A DNA stretch of 64,000 bases from Trichostrongylus colubriformis (GCA_963978905.1 OZ022257.1:30395274-30459273); one strand, 5' to 3'; positions 25,122 through 37,735 are shown, numbered from the stretch's first letter. Numbers and translations: made by a program. The notes: generated from the sequence alone by a model not told the origin.

Positions 25122-25486
25122 CTAAGGTGCAACCGGTATACACTGCGTCAAGGCGAATCCACCAGCTACGATCTGCGTAGGATGTCCTGTGATCCAACGG
25201 AGTACAGAGTGACCCTTAAGTGGCAATGCCGGGCTATATCATGAAAAGACATGCCGACAGATGGGCAAGAAAGACGACTGAGTGGATCCCCATGGGACTT
25301 ACACGGCCCAAAGGAAGATCTTCTGCGAAGTGGGGTGATGTGCTCGTCAGAAAAGTAGAGCAGCTGTGGATGCAGCTGAGTGATAGGTCAAATCGCCACC
25401 TTCGTTGGCTCTTGCATCGTCCCTGGATGGTGTTCGCAAAAAACAGGCTGGAGTTGTCTTTTGCTGGTGTTCGCGCACGTAACTGA
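25122..25486 (+). pseudogene. RTE-like non-LTR retrotransposon, C-terminal fragment
   Basis: One frame reads LRCNRYTLRQGESTSYDLRR and continues RVTLKWQCRA; after a frameshift at about 25,225-25,240 it continues GYIMKRHADRWARKTTEWIP, then GLTRPKGRSSAKWGD. The order K-W-x-x-A-G-x-I-M-R, D-R-W-x-x-x-x-x-E-W-x-P and RP-x-GRP-x-x-RW is characteristic of the C-terminal tail of RTE-type reverse transcriptases. Only the tail is present, with a frameshift, so this is a 5'-truncated dead copy. Confidence 0.6.
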
Positions 25487-25894
25487 AATCGAGCGGTATA
25501 AGTAAGTAAGTATGGGTAGGCTGGGACTCTGAGGAGTCGGCATCTCTTATGATTCCCATTAAAGCTACCTCTGAGTTTTCTCCTAATACACATTTTCGCT
25601 TCATTTCTTCAATTTCGCATTAACTCTACTGTTAACTTCAACGATCAGCAATATCAAACCTTTCTCGTTGCCTTTATGTGGTAAATCTTTTGCAATACAT
25701 TCCTTGAAATCGGATTTGACCTACGCATAGCCCATCTAGCTTAATTATTCATCTTTGTTCCGAACATTTAGTCACATCATGGCTTCTGCGAAGTGGCTGT
25801 GACCTTGTTGTTACTCCTTGATGTACACGTCATGAAAGGAAGGGGAAGATGAAGTGAAACCTTGTAAGTAGGGATGGTATGGATAGCAAGAGGT

Positions 25895-26290
25895 GAAAGG
25901 AATGGTCCGCGGAAAAATGGGTTTCTTTGTAACCCATATATTCATGTTGTGTTTGCCTGATAGGGGTCGCATGCAAAGATTCACGCGAAAAAAATGTGAT
26001 TTCGAGCACCACAAACTCTCGGCCGAATGCGCGGGGCTTCCGAAGAAAGCCCCATCCCCTTGTCTGCCGCGGTTGGGAAGAGAGGGTGGGACTCGACGTA
26101 ACTTTCTGTTCTTGCAATGCGTCTCCAACCGCGGCGAACCATGAAGTGTGCACTTTCTCGGAGGCCCCGCCCACCCGCCAAGACTTCGTGGTGTTGTATT
26201 TTGATGCAACTCTGCATGCGGCCCATATTAAGCAAATACAACATAAATATACGGGTAACAGAAACTTTTCCGTGGACGATTTTCAAGCGG
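25895..26290. mobile_element. GC-rich foldback family, copy 2
   Basis: Ends GGAATGGTCCGCGGAAAAAT and TTTTCCGTGGACGATTTTC. The centre is GGCCGAATGCGCGGGGCTTC against GGAGGCCCCGCCCACCCGCC. Uninterrupted. Confidence 0.75.
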
Positions 26291-26620
26291 TGGGGGCGAA
26301 CTGGGGTCAATTTTCCTGGTCGCGTAAAGAAGCGCAGATCGAGGATGTGGATCTGCTGTTGCAAACCAAGTTGAATGGAATAGTATTTAAGAAGCTCTTT
26401 TGACTTTTGCTGGGACAATAAGTGTAAGTAAGGAAAACGTTTGAGCTCCATCGAAAAGCCAAAGACTCTGCACCGTATGGAGTCTCGGTAGTGCAAGCAT
26501 GATGTCATCATGATGGCATTAGCCTCTATGTACTAGCATGTGTGGTTGTGCTACCATAGCGTCTACATTGAAATGTCGAAGGTGTTTTGCATGGTACAAC
26601 CTCCCAGCGCCGTCCTTGCA

Positions 26621-27126
26621 GTCTGTAATATCACCCTTCCCAGAAAGACTATTGTGCGGCCTTCTCAAGCTCAAAAACAGCATCAAGCGAAGGCTCAAGC
26701 TCCCGAAAAACCGGCTCCACAGCGAACACCTTATACGATTTCCTTTCCAACCAGCCAAAGTGGGCCCTCTACCAAGAACTTCTCAACACAAAGTTAGCCT
26801 TAGCTGACCACTGATTAGGTACGATTGTGGCTATGCTCTGTGATCATCTTTCGCTTATTCAGCGTTTGCTTCTTTTCTGCAACCCTTACCACAAGGCAGT
26901 TATGTTTTTCGAATTGAAGAGCAACTGCCGACAAACTTTGCAGTTCTCTGTTCATTGCTCTCTGCCTATTGCCCCTGTGAATCGCCGTCGTTACCGCAGA
27001 CAATCACGTGTTGTTCTGCAATCATCGAACCGACCGTTTGGCAGTCGGGTGGCATCGGCGCACCAACGGCAGCTGACCTCACATACAAACGCCGAAACGC
27101 CATCATTGCCGCCATGGCAATCATAA
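26621..27126 (+). other. Possible low-complexity coding exons (Gln/Pro-rich), unrecognised
   Basis: After an acceptor-like ccgtccttgcag (26,622), a frame reads NITLPRKTIVRPSQAQKQHQ, then AKAQAPEKPAPQRTPYTISF, to a stop at about 26,797. A second frame, 26,907-27,126, reads VNRRRYRRQSRVVLQSSNRP, then RQLTSHTNAETPSLPPW. The composition resembles a disordered protein; no domain or matching splice pair was proven. Confidence 0.25.
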
Positions 27127-27237
27127 TCAGCAAACATCTAATCTGATTTTTGCATCCCTTGTTTTTTTAATGCAGTTTTCTACAGCACTCGCTTTTGACG
27201 GGCTTTGTTATCATTACCTTGTGGTGCATGGGAATTA

Positions 27238-27897
27238 TTAGGTTGGCAACTAAGTAACTGCGGATTTTTAAATACTGCTTTTTCCCTCCAAACTGCTTTC
27301 CAGCAATCTCTTCTCTACATACACACGTAGTATAATTCCACACGCATCTATAGGTATTATTGTCTTCCATCTCCCGGATAACCTTTTTCGGCAAAATAAA
27401 CATATCAACGGTGAACCTCATTTTCAATACAAAAATTATAAAAAGATTTTTCTTTGAATGGCGTTAGACATGGAAAAGAAAAGGTGATAATCCGATGGAG
27501 CTAGATCAGGGCTTTAAGGTGGTTGGGGCAGCAATTTTTATCCAAGCTCGAGAATTTTTTGACGAGTCATTTTTTCAATAGTGGTAAAATTTTTTTTAAA
27601 TTTTTTTCAAAAAGTTTTCGAGCTTGGATAAAAATTGCTGCCTTATAGTTCTGATCCTTCTTTATCGGGTTATCACCTTTCCCTTTCCCTGTGTAACGCC
27701 ATTCAAAGAAAAAAAATTGGAATTGAAAATGAGGTGACTTTCGATATGTTTATTTTGCCGGGAGATGGAAGACAACAATACCTATAGATGCGTGTGGACT
27801 TGTACTACATATATATGTACAGAAGAAATTTTGGGAAAGCAGTTTTGAGAAGAAAAAGCAGTATTTAAAAATTCGCAATTACTTAGTTGCCAACCAA
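27238..27897 (+). mobile_element. Mariner-like MITE with TTAGGTTGGCAACTAAG ends
   Basis: Ends TTAGGTTGGCAACTAAGTAA and its inverse (TTACTTAGTTGCCAACCAA). TA lies on the left; the right flank has decayed to CA. The tip sequence is of the well-known mariner type. The body matches the MITE at 41,809-42,464. Confidence 0.85.
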
Positions 27898-27969
27898 CAT
27901 TTCCAGAATCCACAGCCCGACCCGCCCTTGTGAGTGGCTGTGTAAAGATGCACGGCATTCCACAGCATA

Positions 27970-28009
27970 CTGTTATTACTATTATTATCCATTATGAGTG
28001 TTATTATTG

Positions 28010-28040
<31 letters not shown>

Positions 28041-28067
28041 CATTATTATTACTATTATTTATTGTCA
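27970..28067 (+). repeat. (ATT)n microsatellite
   Basis: About 100 bp of imperfect ATT/TTA trinucleotide repeats. Confidence 0.9.
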
Positions 28068-28180
28068 ATCAATCACCGTAAAATCACATAATGATTAGCT
28101 CGAGACAATGCTGTCGATTCACTGGTCCTGAGTCGAGTTTAGGAGTGGTGGACCCTCAATTTCAGTGCCTTTGTAAAGCA

Positions 28181-28200
28181 GGGCGGGGGGTGGGGGGGGG
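28181..28200 (+). repeat. G-run tract with quadruplex potential
   Basis: GGGCGGGGGGTGGGGGGGGG, four or more runs of at least three G. C-runs of 12 occur at 17,569-17,580 and 63,118-63,129. Confidence 0.75.
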
Positions 28201-30339
28201 TGTGAGCATCCAGAAATACCAGCTATAGTTCAAAATTTATTCATGTATTTCTTTACTATTTGTTTATTTCAACACACACACAGGATGTTCTCATTACCAG
28301 GAAAAACCTATAAGGAAAAAAAACATGAACTGAAAAGGCATAGAAGGTTCTTCTGAGATTTTGTGACTGAGACATGTGAAGTTGCGAGAGGTTGTTTTCC
28401 CGGTTGGCAGATGAAAGGGAGAGAGATCCTGGTCCCCAGTTCAAGACGAAAAGAGACAACATTACCGAGGCTTGCAAAGCAACTTAACCCGTTACGAACG
28501 AATTCCTCCGGAACCCCTTGTGAGCGAACCAAGCTGAAGTTAGACTCGTTTTCAACTTTACTGCAGGCCACGTAAAGTCGCATACCCTTGCAAATCAACA
28601 CCTCGAAAACTGCTTATCGATTTCTTCTAGTGAGATTCTGTCATTTTCCTCGTTGTTTCAAGGCAGTATAAGGAGTGAAGTTGAGGGCTTTTGCGACCAG
28701 CAGAAAGTCAGGTTACGATGCCTCTAAAACCAAGGATCACTCCTTGGCGCTTTTTTGCAGTCTTGTCCAGCAACCTTTCCATTGTTTTTTCTCTCTTCAT
28801 AATGTTTGCTGCCCGATTGCAGCTGGCAATTTGTCAACTGAATATCGAGTGTGCTTTTTCGCAGCGAGACGTCGAGAAAAGCCGCAAATCTGTTACTTTT
28901 GTGGCATTTTAAAAAAATGTGGCCAGCCGAGATTAGTGCGATTCAAAAATATCTCTTTTATAATGCTAACATCGAAATGTTGGGACAAAAAAGAAAATGC
29001 AAAATTCACTGTTCATCATGCGGTCTGGACTCAGACAGGTTTTTCGTTGTTTATGATGGGCAGGGGATTGACGCGTTTCCTTCGCTGCTATTGAAATGTT
29101 CACCTTTTGCTTACCATTCGGCCACTATCTATTCAGACTTTTTTATTTGTTAATCTTTCCTCTCTTGATCGACCATTTGCGGAATGACATAAATGTAGCT
29201 TTTCTCTGATTTTTTATCATTCTTTCTATTCAGTGCCGAGCCTTTCTTTTTTCGTGGCAGTTCACGATATGACAGAAATACTTAAATATACCCTACACGA
29301 CTATATCTCTATCGAGGTCGAGCTAGGTCTGTATGCCGATGGAATCCGACCCCTATCTCCACGTCTGTGATAACTTCAAAGAGTTGAATATTGGTTTCGA
29401 TATAAAGCGGAGAAAGAAAGGCGGTACTTCCAAAGTGGATCTTGGTATATTCTGTGTGTGTGTGTGTGTACTGCAGAGCAGATAACCTCAAACTGATGAA
29501 ACAGCAATTGATTCGGCTACTCCACCCCTGCCAGCCAGTTCTTCGAACAAAGATCGCACATCCAAAGCGAGTTTTTGTGACTTTTTTGTTTTTTATTTTT
29601 TATACTTTTGGTATTCCTTCTTTAGTTCATCCTTCTCTATATTATTTTTCATCTACATCTTTTATATCATTTTCTCTGCTCTTTTCTCCATCCTATTCAG
29701 AACTTTTATGGACGTGCTCTTTTTGTATCTTGTTTTCTGTTTTGTTGTTCCATGCCCTTGGTTTGAAAGCCTCTCACTTCGAAAGTACACTTTCGGTGGT
29801 CAGATGTCAGCACAACCATTAACTAAGACAGAAAAAAGAAAAATTCAGAAAAAGCACTTCCATGGTAGGTGAAAGATTTCGTATTCTTTTGGTTTTCATT
29901 TTTGCGTTCACATATGTTTATGCGGGAAAGTCAAGTTTACATACGACAGTGTTTCAACCTACAGTAGCAACAACTTACAGATGACCGAATTTTTTGAGAA
30001 ATGTAGAGCATTCGTCTCATTAAAATACACTCGAGTGTTGGGGCCACCGCTAGGAATAAGGAGAAAATACAAACTGGGAAGACAAGTTCCCTGTCAGCTA
30101 ACATTCGAGTTTAGAATAGATGACTTCTTGCGAAACTAGCCTCATTTCATCAACTCTTAACAAACAAGGTTGGAAAAACTTGGGGTCTGTACCGTAGCAC
30201 CCGAGCCCAGCTGCATGCATTTCAGATTGTGCGGGAAGCCGACTTGCGAATTGCAGCGAGGTTGCTGCAACGTTCGCGGCTGCCTGGTTTGACCCCTCCG
30301 TCTGCATCCTACCCCTTAACCGCTGTCGATGTAGAGGGA

Positions 30340-30470
30340 GCGAAAGAGGAGGAGTGAGAATGGGGTTTTTCGGGTTCCCATTTCTTGTGTTTTTGACCGT
30401 TTCATATCGTTCTTTCTCTGCAATTGCACTACTTCTCACCTCGACCTTCATGTTGCACAACCTGCCAAAA
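30340..30470 (+). repeat. Dispersed repeat R1, copy 3
   Basis: Contains GGGGTTTTTCGGGTTCCCAT, TTCATATCGTTCTTTCTCTG and CACCTCGACCTTCATGT. A diverged member of the family. Confidence 0.4.
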
Positions 30471-33013
30471 TTACCCACTAGAAGGAGGTGGAGGGAGGCA
30501 GCACCACGAACGATGTACTGCGTAAAGAGAAGTTATGAAGAGGTAATGGAACTCGTGTTAAAGAGCGCGTCTTTGGTGTCCTTATCCTGATCTCATCGCG
30601 CTTCACTTCGAGCTGTAAAAGTGGATATCACTTTTCGCTCGGTTGACCACCTCATCCAGCTTTTTTGGTATTACACTACTTAGCACCTCTTCTAACATAT
30701 TCCACAATAGGCCATAATTACTCCTCACGGTGTCACTAAAGGCAAAGATGAGGTCGAAGGGAGTGTTTACGCTGGGACGGAATCCGGCCGTAGGGAGCGT
30801 TAGCAAACTATTTGTGTCTTTATCTGCAGTTCTACATCCACCCTTGCGGTTGAACGTTTGCATCACCAGCGCTCACTTGAGCTTTTTATCGGTGACCTGA
30901 GCCAAAAGAACGTGGCCTCGAGCGGTTGTAGCGCCAAGATAGTGGATCGTGGTTGCGCGAAAAGGGCGCAACTTGGTTAAGTACCCAAAGTAAAGCTGAA
31001 GAAGGTAGGTCCCTAATCTGGTTCCCGCGGAGTATCCACGGATTTTTTTTTGAAAAAAAAACTGATTGATTTTATGGACGTACGTTTACTGAATGAACTG
31101 GCTGCATGGAAACCGATTGTATGGAATATGTAATAAGTGTTAATTCTTTTTCTTTTTTGATGATTGGCGAAACCAAATCGTTAATGTTGGCTATCATTGT
31201 CTACTAGAGGCTGGTAATGCGCAGCCAACTTTTTGGCTCCATCAGCCCTTTCAATATTCCAATTGTTTGTTATGTTTGTTGTTTTACTTCTTTAATATCA
31301 TCGTGAGTAATCTTCCGCCTTCACTGCCCCCGCCAGGAGCCAACTAGGCTACCGAATCGTGCAGCTTGAGGTGACGTGCGCTAGGATAGCGATAGAGTTT
31401 CAAGGGTGCGTTTTTCAACGCGAGCTTTGCTAAAACATTATCTCATGAGCTCGATGTTCTTATATTTTTATGATTGAATTATGATTTTGATTGAATACTT
31501 GCAGAGAATAGTGCTTCCAAATACGCTTATTGCTCTCGTTGATCTCCCTCGGAGTCTGTGAAGGAATAGTCCACAGGAATCTGAGCTCTTAATAAAAAAA
31601 TCAAAAAAATCAAACTTAAAAAATTAATTAATCTAAGCTAATCATATACTTATGTTTTACTTGCCTATCAAGGGTGGCATGCAGAGTTCCATGCGAAGAT
31701 GCAAAAAATCACCTGAAACAGAGCTCCTCAAAGTGATGACCGATGGGGGAGGGGGCGTCCAAGTGGGTGTGAAAGCTGAAGAACTGAGGGCAAAGAAGCA
31801 GCAGTCACGTGGTCAGAGACGTAGAGTGGTAAGCAAATCGACTTCGGACGCCAAAATTGAACTGCGCCTATCCGTCGACGGCTATTCAATTGCGGCTTGA
31901 CGGAGATTGGTTTGGGACGGCGAGAAAATTTTTCGGTTTTGTTCTGTACTGCATCTACGAGGGTCGTTTCAAGGGGTATTAGGATCATTGAATTCCCGAG
32001 AACGATTCTTCAAGCGTCGAAAATCAGATCAAATCAGACGGTATGAAGGAAAAGATTATGGATATGAGCTTTGGAGCATCCCCATACCATCTCACGACTC
32101 GCCCTATTATGTTATCTTGCAGCGAAGGTACAACTCTTTGTAAAAAAATATGTCAAAACCTGCTGCACACTCTGAGAACTCTTGAGCCAACGTTCACCGG
32201 AGCACAACTCGCGCAGGATCACTCCATGTTCTGAGTGGGTCGAAATTTCCCTGGGAGGTTGATCTGCACTGATTTTTCTATGTGGCGGACAATCATTCGT
32301 CATTTACTTAGCGCTTTCTGCTACACTCCCAGCAGCACTCTTTTAGTCTTTTCCACAGTTGATCCACAGATCGGACGATTTCATAATTTTCATTTTATAT
32401 CTGTGTTCTTCTTCGATTTTTTCTTTGTTGACGAGCCTTCCCCACACAGAACGGACTCTAGTGGATTTTGAATCGCACTAGTACTCCCAGTTGCTTGGAT
32501 ATTTCTCCTTTCATCTTTTTTTGCACTACCGTTGATTACTTCTTCTGATTTCGGTCGTGTTATCTTCCGCGTTTCTCGCACTTTCGGGAACATCCCAAGT
32601 ACTCATACAGGTACTGATCAGCGACGAATTGCATAATGTCTCATCAATGTTCAGGGGTGAAATGCCTTGCATCTGACGCTATCTGACATCGAATTTCTCG
32701 TTACTGGCGATTTAATCATCAATAAAGTGCTGCATGTTCGAACAATCACCTACTTACACTTCCTATTCACTTTCAATAGTCACAGAGGGGTGAGTCTCCG
32801 TACATACAATAAAATGTGCATTAACCGTCACCAAGAAGATCCTAAAAACCTGTCTGTAAAGCTCTCCTGCAGGCAGAAGAGTCTGGTTCCTTCTGCTTGC
32901 AGAAGAGTTCTCAAAATAGTGGGCAGAAGGTTTGTCCTCGGACGAGACTTGAACTCACACTCCATGTTTTCCGAACATATGTGTAAACCATGACACCATG
33001 AAACTTTTTTCAC
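30471..33013. other. No recognisable gene; possible relic of GC-rich foldback
   Basis: TTACTTGCCTATCAAGGGTGG at about 31,658 resembles the left end of the GC-rich foldback family without a partner. The tRNA-derived copy 2 closes the interval. Confidence 0.45.
32932..33003 (-). repeat. tRNA-derived sequence, copy 2
   Basis: Homologous to 8,036-8,109. On - it reads TTTCATGGTGTCATGG, then CATATGTTCGGAAAACATGG, then GAGTTCAAGTCTCGTCCGAG. It is more decayed in the acceptor stem and lies directly beside a GC-rich foldback (33,014). Confidence 0.4.
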
Positions 33014-33455
33014 CTTGAGGGAATCGTCCACGGAAAAATTAGTCTTTATGTTAACCATATTTTATGTTGTATTAGCCCATTGTGGGCCGCATACAAAATT
33101 TCACGCGAATAAAATGTGAATTCGGCTAAAATACAGCACCACAAGGTCTTGGTCGAGTGGGCGGAGCTCCGAGGTGTCCACCCCGTCGTCCGTCGCGATC
33201 GGAGACCATTGTATGAACAGAGATCAACGTAAACAGTCCCACTCTTCGATGCCAACCGCGGCGGACGAGGGACGGGACTTTTGCATGGAGGCCACGCCTA
33301 CGTGGACAGGAATTTCGGGATCTGTACTTAGCCGAATTTTCAGCGTGCGGCCCTTATAAGGCAAATACAGCATAAATATTAGGTTGTTGCAAAATTAATT
33401 TAGGAAATGGACCGCATACTTCAAACTACTATAACTTAGCTTAAACACAAGTTTA

Positions 33456-35220
33456 TTAATCGAAGTAAAAACCATCAGAATCTACACACTTTTGCCAACG
33501 AACAGGCAATAAATCTAAACCTTCACTATACAGGGGGTGCCAAAAAAAAAGTAATTTTGTCCACGGCTCACATCTGCCAATTTTACAAAACGTAGGGAAA
33601 CGAAAGAGATAAAGGTATTGGGGCAAAACATTCCCAAAATGTTCCTCTAAAAGTAGGAACAAGCTGTGGCTCCTCACGTTCATGTTTATAAAAATATGGA
33701 GGTTTCATTCGGCGTAGTCGGGCTTCGGAGTACCTACATTTAAAAATTCGCTAAAAACAGTGGAGCCAAGCTCCAAAGGTAGGTCTTTTGTGGGAAGCTT
33801 CCTGAGGGTTGGCCCTTCGGTTCTTGGAAGTCACAGGGCCCCTGCTGCTTGGACAAGGCTGCTATGATCCAAAGTATCATTTTCATGCCTCAAATCCGCC
33901 TCCGGAGGGGTTTCAGTGGTAGGGGAACGTTTTGGCTCTTGGAAACGAAGGGCGCTGGGAACCCGGGAAAAACGCAGTGTTAAAGAACACCATCCGGTAT
34001 GAATCCCCTTAGGTACCCAGATTGAACGGACGTCAGCAAGGTTGTGAAAGAGGGCGAAGAAAATTCGGATTTTGCCCAGTTGAGGTGATACATCTTGTTC
34101 AGTCTTTCCTTGCTCCCGTTCCTGCTCGTGCAGGAGGCTGCCACGGAGTATAGTGATAGAGTTAGGTCTGCTCTTGATTCTGGGGATGAGAATACCTCAA
34201 TAGAATTTACTGTAGTTTGGCTAAATGGGGTCGAAAGTGGAGGAGACAAAATTACTTTTTTTGGCACCCCCTGTAAAAACTACTATCACGAGAATCAACG
34301 AAGTCAAGGAAGGCACATTCAACATCGTCTAAATTAGTAAATTGTTTCTGACGCAGATGAGAATTAAGGGATCGAAAAAAGTGATAGTCTGTTGGGGAAA
34401 GGTCGGGAGAATACGCTGGGTGAGGGAGAACTTCTATACCCAAGTGGGTCAATTTTTGCCGAGTGATTTGTGAGGTGTGTGGCCTTTCGTTGTCCTGCAA
34501 CAGGATCGGCCCTCCTCTATTCACCACCGCCGGCCACAATTTTTGCAACTTTCTATACATTTGCTCCAGATCACAACAGTAAGACTCTGCTGTGACTGGC
34601 TGACCAGGTTGCAAGAAACTGTAATGGATTACACCTTTACAACACCACCACACAGTTATCATAACCTTGTTAGGGTGAAGGTCGGGTTTAGCGAAAGTTT
34701 TTTGATTAGCATCCTTATCTATCCAGACTAATCCCCATATCCTGATATCATAAAGAACCTATTTTTCATCTACAGTTATAATACGGTTTACAAATGGCTC
34801 ATTTTTATGGCGAACTAGGAGATTAGAGCAGGTGTCGAAACGTGCCAGACGCTGCTCATCGGTCAGGTCATGAGGCACCCACTTCGACATCTTCTTCACC
34901 TTGCCGATTGTCAGCAAATGTCTGGCCACTGTAGAGTAATGTACGCCTAGGTCTTCTGCTAACGTACGAGTATTCGTCTCCGGATTTGCCTCGACGGCTC
35001 TCCTTAAATCTTGATCATTAAGCGATGACCTGCGGCCGCGACCCGACTTCTCTTCGAGATCAAAATCGCCAGAAGCAAATTTTTTAAACCAGAGCTCCAC
35101 TGTTCGTTCGCAAGGACAATTCGTCCCAAAAACACTGCTGAGATTACGAGCTGCCTCCGCTGCGGAATGTTCCAGTTTAAACTCACAAAGCATGATGACT
35201 CGATAGTCGCGTCGGTTCAT
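33456..35220 (-). pseudogene. Mariner transposase pseudogene (copy A)
   Basis: Same protein as copy B. The N-terminal 153 residues are open (35,220 to 34,762), ending TVDEK at a TAG that replaces the Trp codon after the first catalytic Asp. The frame then continues through [10 protein letters not shown] to FVDSRDSSFYRG, and is cut by the inserted MITE. The last residues ([20 protein letters not shown] and D) and the stop lie beyond the insertion, at 33,456-33,525. LQDNARPH has become LQDNERPH. A nonsense mutation plus an insertion make it dead. Unlike copy B, its own C-terminal frame is preserved. Confidence 0.88.
33531..34273 (-). mobile_element. TA-flanked 0.74-kb MITE, copy 2, inside mariner copy A
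   Basis: Ends CAGGGGGTGCCAAAAAAAAA and its inverse (GGCACCCCCTG) with TA on both sides (33,529-33,530 and 34,274-34,275). The body is homologous, in opposite orientation, to the elements at 19,309 and 41,120. No transposase was seen. The TA target and ends suggest the Tc1/mariner superfamily. Confidence 0.88.
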
Positions 35221-35929
35221 GATTATACGCAGCGCTGGAAAAGGCCGGCTGGAAAACTTAGAGCGACATTCATAGAAGTTTCTGAAAGAGCAGAAAAAAA
35301 CCCACCAAATGGTATGCCTGGCGTTACTTGGGATGGATTAGTGCAGGGTAAAAAATCTACTTACTTATACATACCTTGAAACCGAAATTAATTTTGCAAC
35401 AACCTAATATAATGGTAATAAAAAGCTAATTTTTCCGTGGACGGTTCCTTTAACTCAGCTTCTTAAAGGCGTATGTACTACAGCTCATCAGTATAAATCC
35501 TGAAATGGTTTGGCGATAGCGTCATCGAATCGTGAAGCTGAAAGCTTAAAAAGGAACTGAATTCTGTTAGCTGCTGATTTTCGATGCAGCCCGTGATGCG
35601 AACGTTGATAGCAACTCCACAATCCTTGTCCCCTAGCCAACAAACAGGGTACGATCCTTTTCTGTCTTATGACAGAAAAAAAATAAAACCTGATTTGTGG
35701 TTGTGTATCAAGAGAATCTACCGTAAAATACTGCGCTCCGCTCACAGATTTATAAATGTTATTACGGAAGTTACGAAAAAATGCAAAAATAAAAAAGGGA
35801 AAAAAGCGTAGGATTGCGCCATCATCAAATGTCACACGCAGTAAATGAAGCGCGTCGCAACAGGTGCCGTCGACGAGGCCGTCGGCAGCGTTGCAGGGTA
35901 CAAAAGATACTGTAGGCTCGCTCACCGTA

Positions 35930-37735
35930 ATCGCGGTAAACTTCTGTGTGGGTTACGGCAGCTACGGTGTCTGACCAGAGAAGGGTTCAAACTTACCTTG
36001 GAGTTTTGAATTGAGACCCATATAAATCGATAGAGCTCCGAATGCTGATTGTAACTGTGAGAACCAAAACTGCAAAGTGCCAGTGTTTGCTTGTAATGCC
36101 CTACTGGCGAGGCTCTTTGTCTTCAACACGACTTGCGCTTAATCAGTGACCACCACTGTGGCGTGCTGGTAGCTTCCCGGACTTGTTGGCACGGCGCCGT
36201 GGGTATACCATCCCACCAGGAAGGATTTTTTTTTTGCTTTTCATGTTTCATTGTCGGTAAGTGCTTTTCTTTCACTTCTGAACGTTCGCTTGTACTGGCA
36301 CCTTATCGCACCTATCATTTACACTGCCACTGTATTCATAAGTACTAACATTATTCACAAGAAGGACACCAGGTCGAAGAGGTCATTCGCAATAAGTCCA
36401 ATATCACTCGACGCGCTCTTAAACGCTTGTTCCGAATCTGTTTTCGTATCTGCCGAGCTTCTTTGAGTGGGGTAATGGGGATCTTTTTGAATGCATTTGC
36501 GATTTACGTGGGATGGAACCATGGATGAGATTTCCATGAAGGCAATTTTTGCAATTTACGAGGCTCTCTTTCATGTCTGGGAGACATCCCAAACGTGTTA
36601 TCACGTACAATAACTGTTACATTCGTTTTCCGCGTACCTCACTGTCCAAGTTTTCGAGATCGCAGAAAACTCGGTGATCCACTCATTTATATGAGCGGAC
36701 TCCCTCACCACACGAAGTAAGCGTTGTTGCGCAAATGATTATGATATTCGCGCACAGGCGGTCGAATTATCCCTCTGTGCGAATTTTCAGCCAAATCCAG
36801 TTTTTGCCCATCTTCGGAAGATTACGTGTGGCCAGTGGACTAGTAGTAATTCTTGAATTTTTTTTTACAAGAAATCGTGCAACTTAAACCGGGATGATCT
36901 GGACAGACCTATTACGCTTGCCCATATTAACTGTACGTAACAAACGTCGAATAAGAGCATTTTCCGGCCGGAGTCAACGACTTCATCTTGTTCGATGTGT
37001 TGCCTCTCACTAGCCTAATGGATTTTCTCCAAAATGGGTCGATTCTCGAATTTGCTGAAAATTGGTCCCATGAGGTAATTTGATCCCGTTAACACAAAAA
37101 TCGCACAGGTTTGCGCGTAAACATGTGGCTCGCGCGCCATGGGCTACCGAACGGATCATGTACATGTAGTAACATTAGTTATTCAGGGAAACGTAAATAA
37201 CTCAAAGAATCGTTTGGCAAATTTGAGAGCAGATTTCGAATCAGCGCCTGAAAGCGCGTCGAGTGATATGCATCTTATTGCGAATGGCCTCTTCGACCTG
37301 GTATCCTTCCCTTGTAAATAATGTTAGTAGTTAAAAAAACAGTGGCAGTGTAAATGATAGGTGCGATTAGGTGCCAGTACAAGCAAACGTTCAGAAGTGA
37401 AAGAGAAGCACTTACTGGCGATGAAACATGAAATGCAAGAAAAAACACTCTCGGGGACACTGCAAGAGTCACAGTGGCCGTTGCTGTTCCAGCAACGGTC
37501 ATGCTGATTACAAGAGCATCGCCAATAAGGCATCACAAGCAAACATTGACCCCTCCTGAATCGGTTGACAATGGCGTTTTGCAATTCAGTTTTCACAGTT
37601 ATAATCAGTATTCAGGGCTCTATCGATTCATCTGGGTCTCTGGGTCCTTAGGAAATTGAAGCCCTTCCTCTGGTGAGCTCAACAGACACGGTAGACTGTC
37701 TTACGCCGTTTTAACAGATTATATTTCGGCATATA
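35930..37735. mobile_element. Long-armed inverted-repeat element (about 1.8 kb)
   Basis: The left arm (35,930 to about 36,450) and right arm (about 37,228-37,735) are inverse copies over at least 500 bp. Shared blocks include TCACTTCTGAACGTTYGCTTG, CGCACCTATCATTTACACTG and AATCGATAGAGC. Each arm has a splice-donor-like GTAAGTGC after a short Cys-rich open frame. The right end, GTAGACTGTCTTACGCCGTT, recurs inverted at 40,130-40,170. Confidence 0.72.

Larger units (their letters stand above)
27898..30339. other. No recognisable gene
   Basis: Begins with the ATT microsatellite and a G-run tract. At 28,675-29,153 three + frames overlap and stay open; no domain was recognised. The (GT)n at 29,452 and a T-rich stretch to 29,760 follow. 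Confidence 0.5.
33379..35407 (-). mobile_element. bandit-like mariner transposon, copy A, interrupted by a MITE
   Basis: TA-flanked ends TTAGGTTGTTGCAAAATTAA and its inverse (TTTTGCAACAACCTAA at 35,392-35,407). Removing the 743-bp MITE at 33,531-34,273 and its TA duplication leaves about 1,284 bp, the same as copy B. The element is itself inserted in a GC-rich foldback (33,014-35,452). Confidence 0.9.
33014..35452. mobile_element. GC-rich foldback family, copy 3, split by a mariner
   Basis: The left part is 33,014-33,378 (GGAATCGTCCACGGAAAAAT to GGCAAATACAGCATAAATA). The right part is 35,408-35,452 (...CTAATTTTTCCGTGGACGG). The mariner at 33,379-35,407 occupies its right arm at a TA. Confidence 0.82.
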
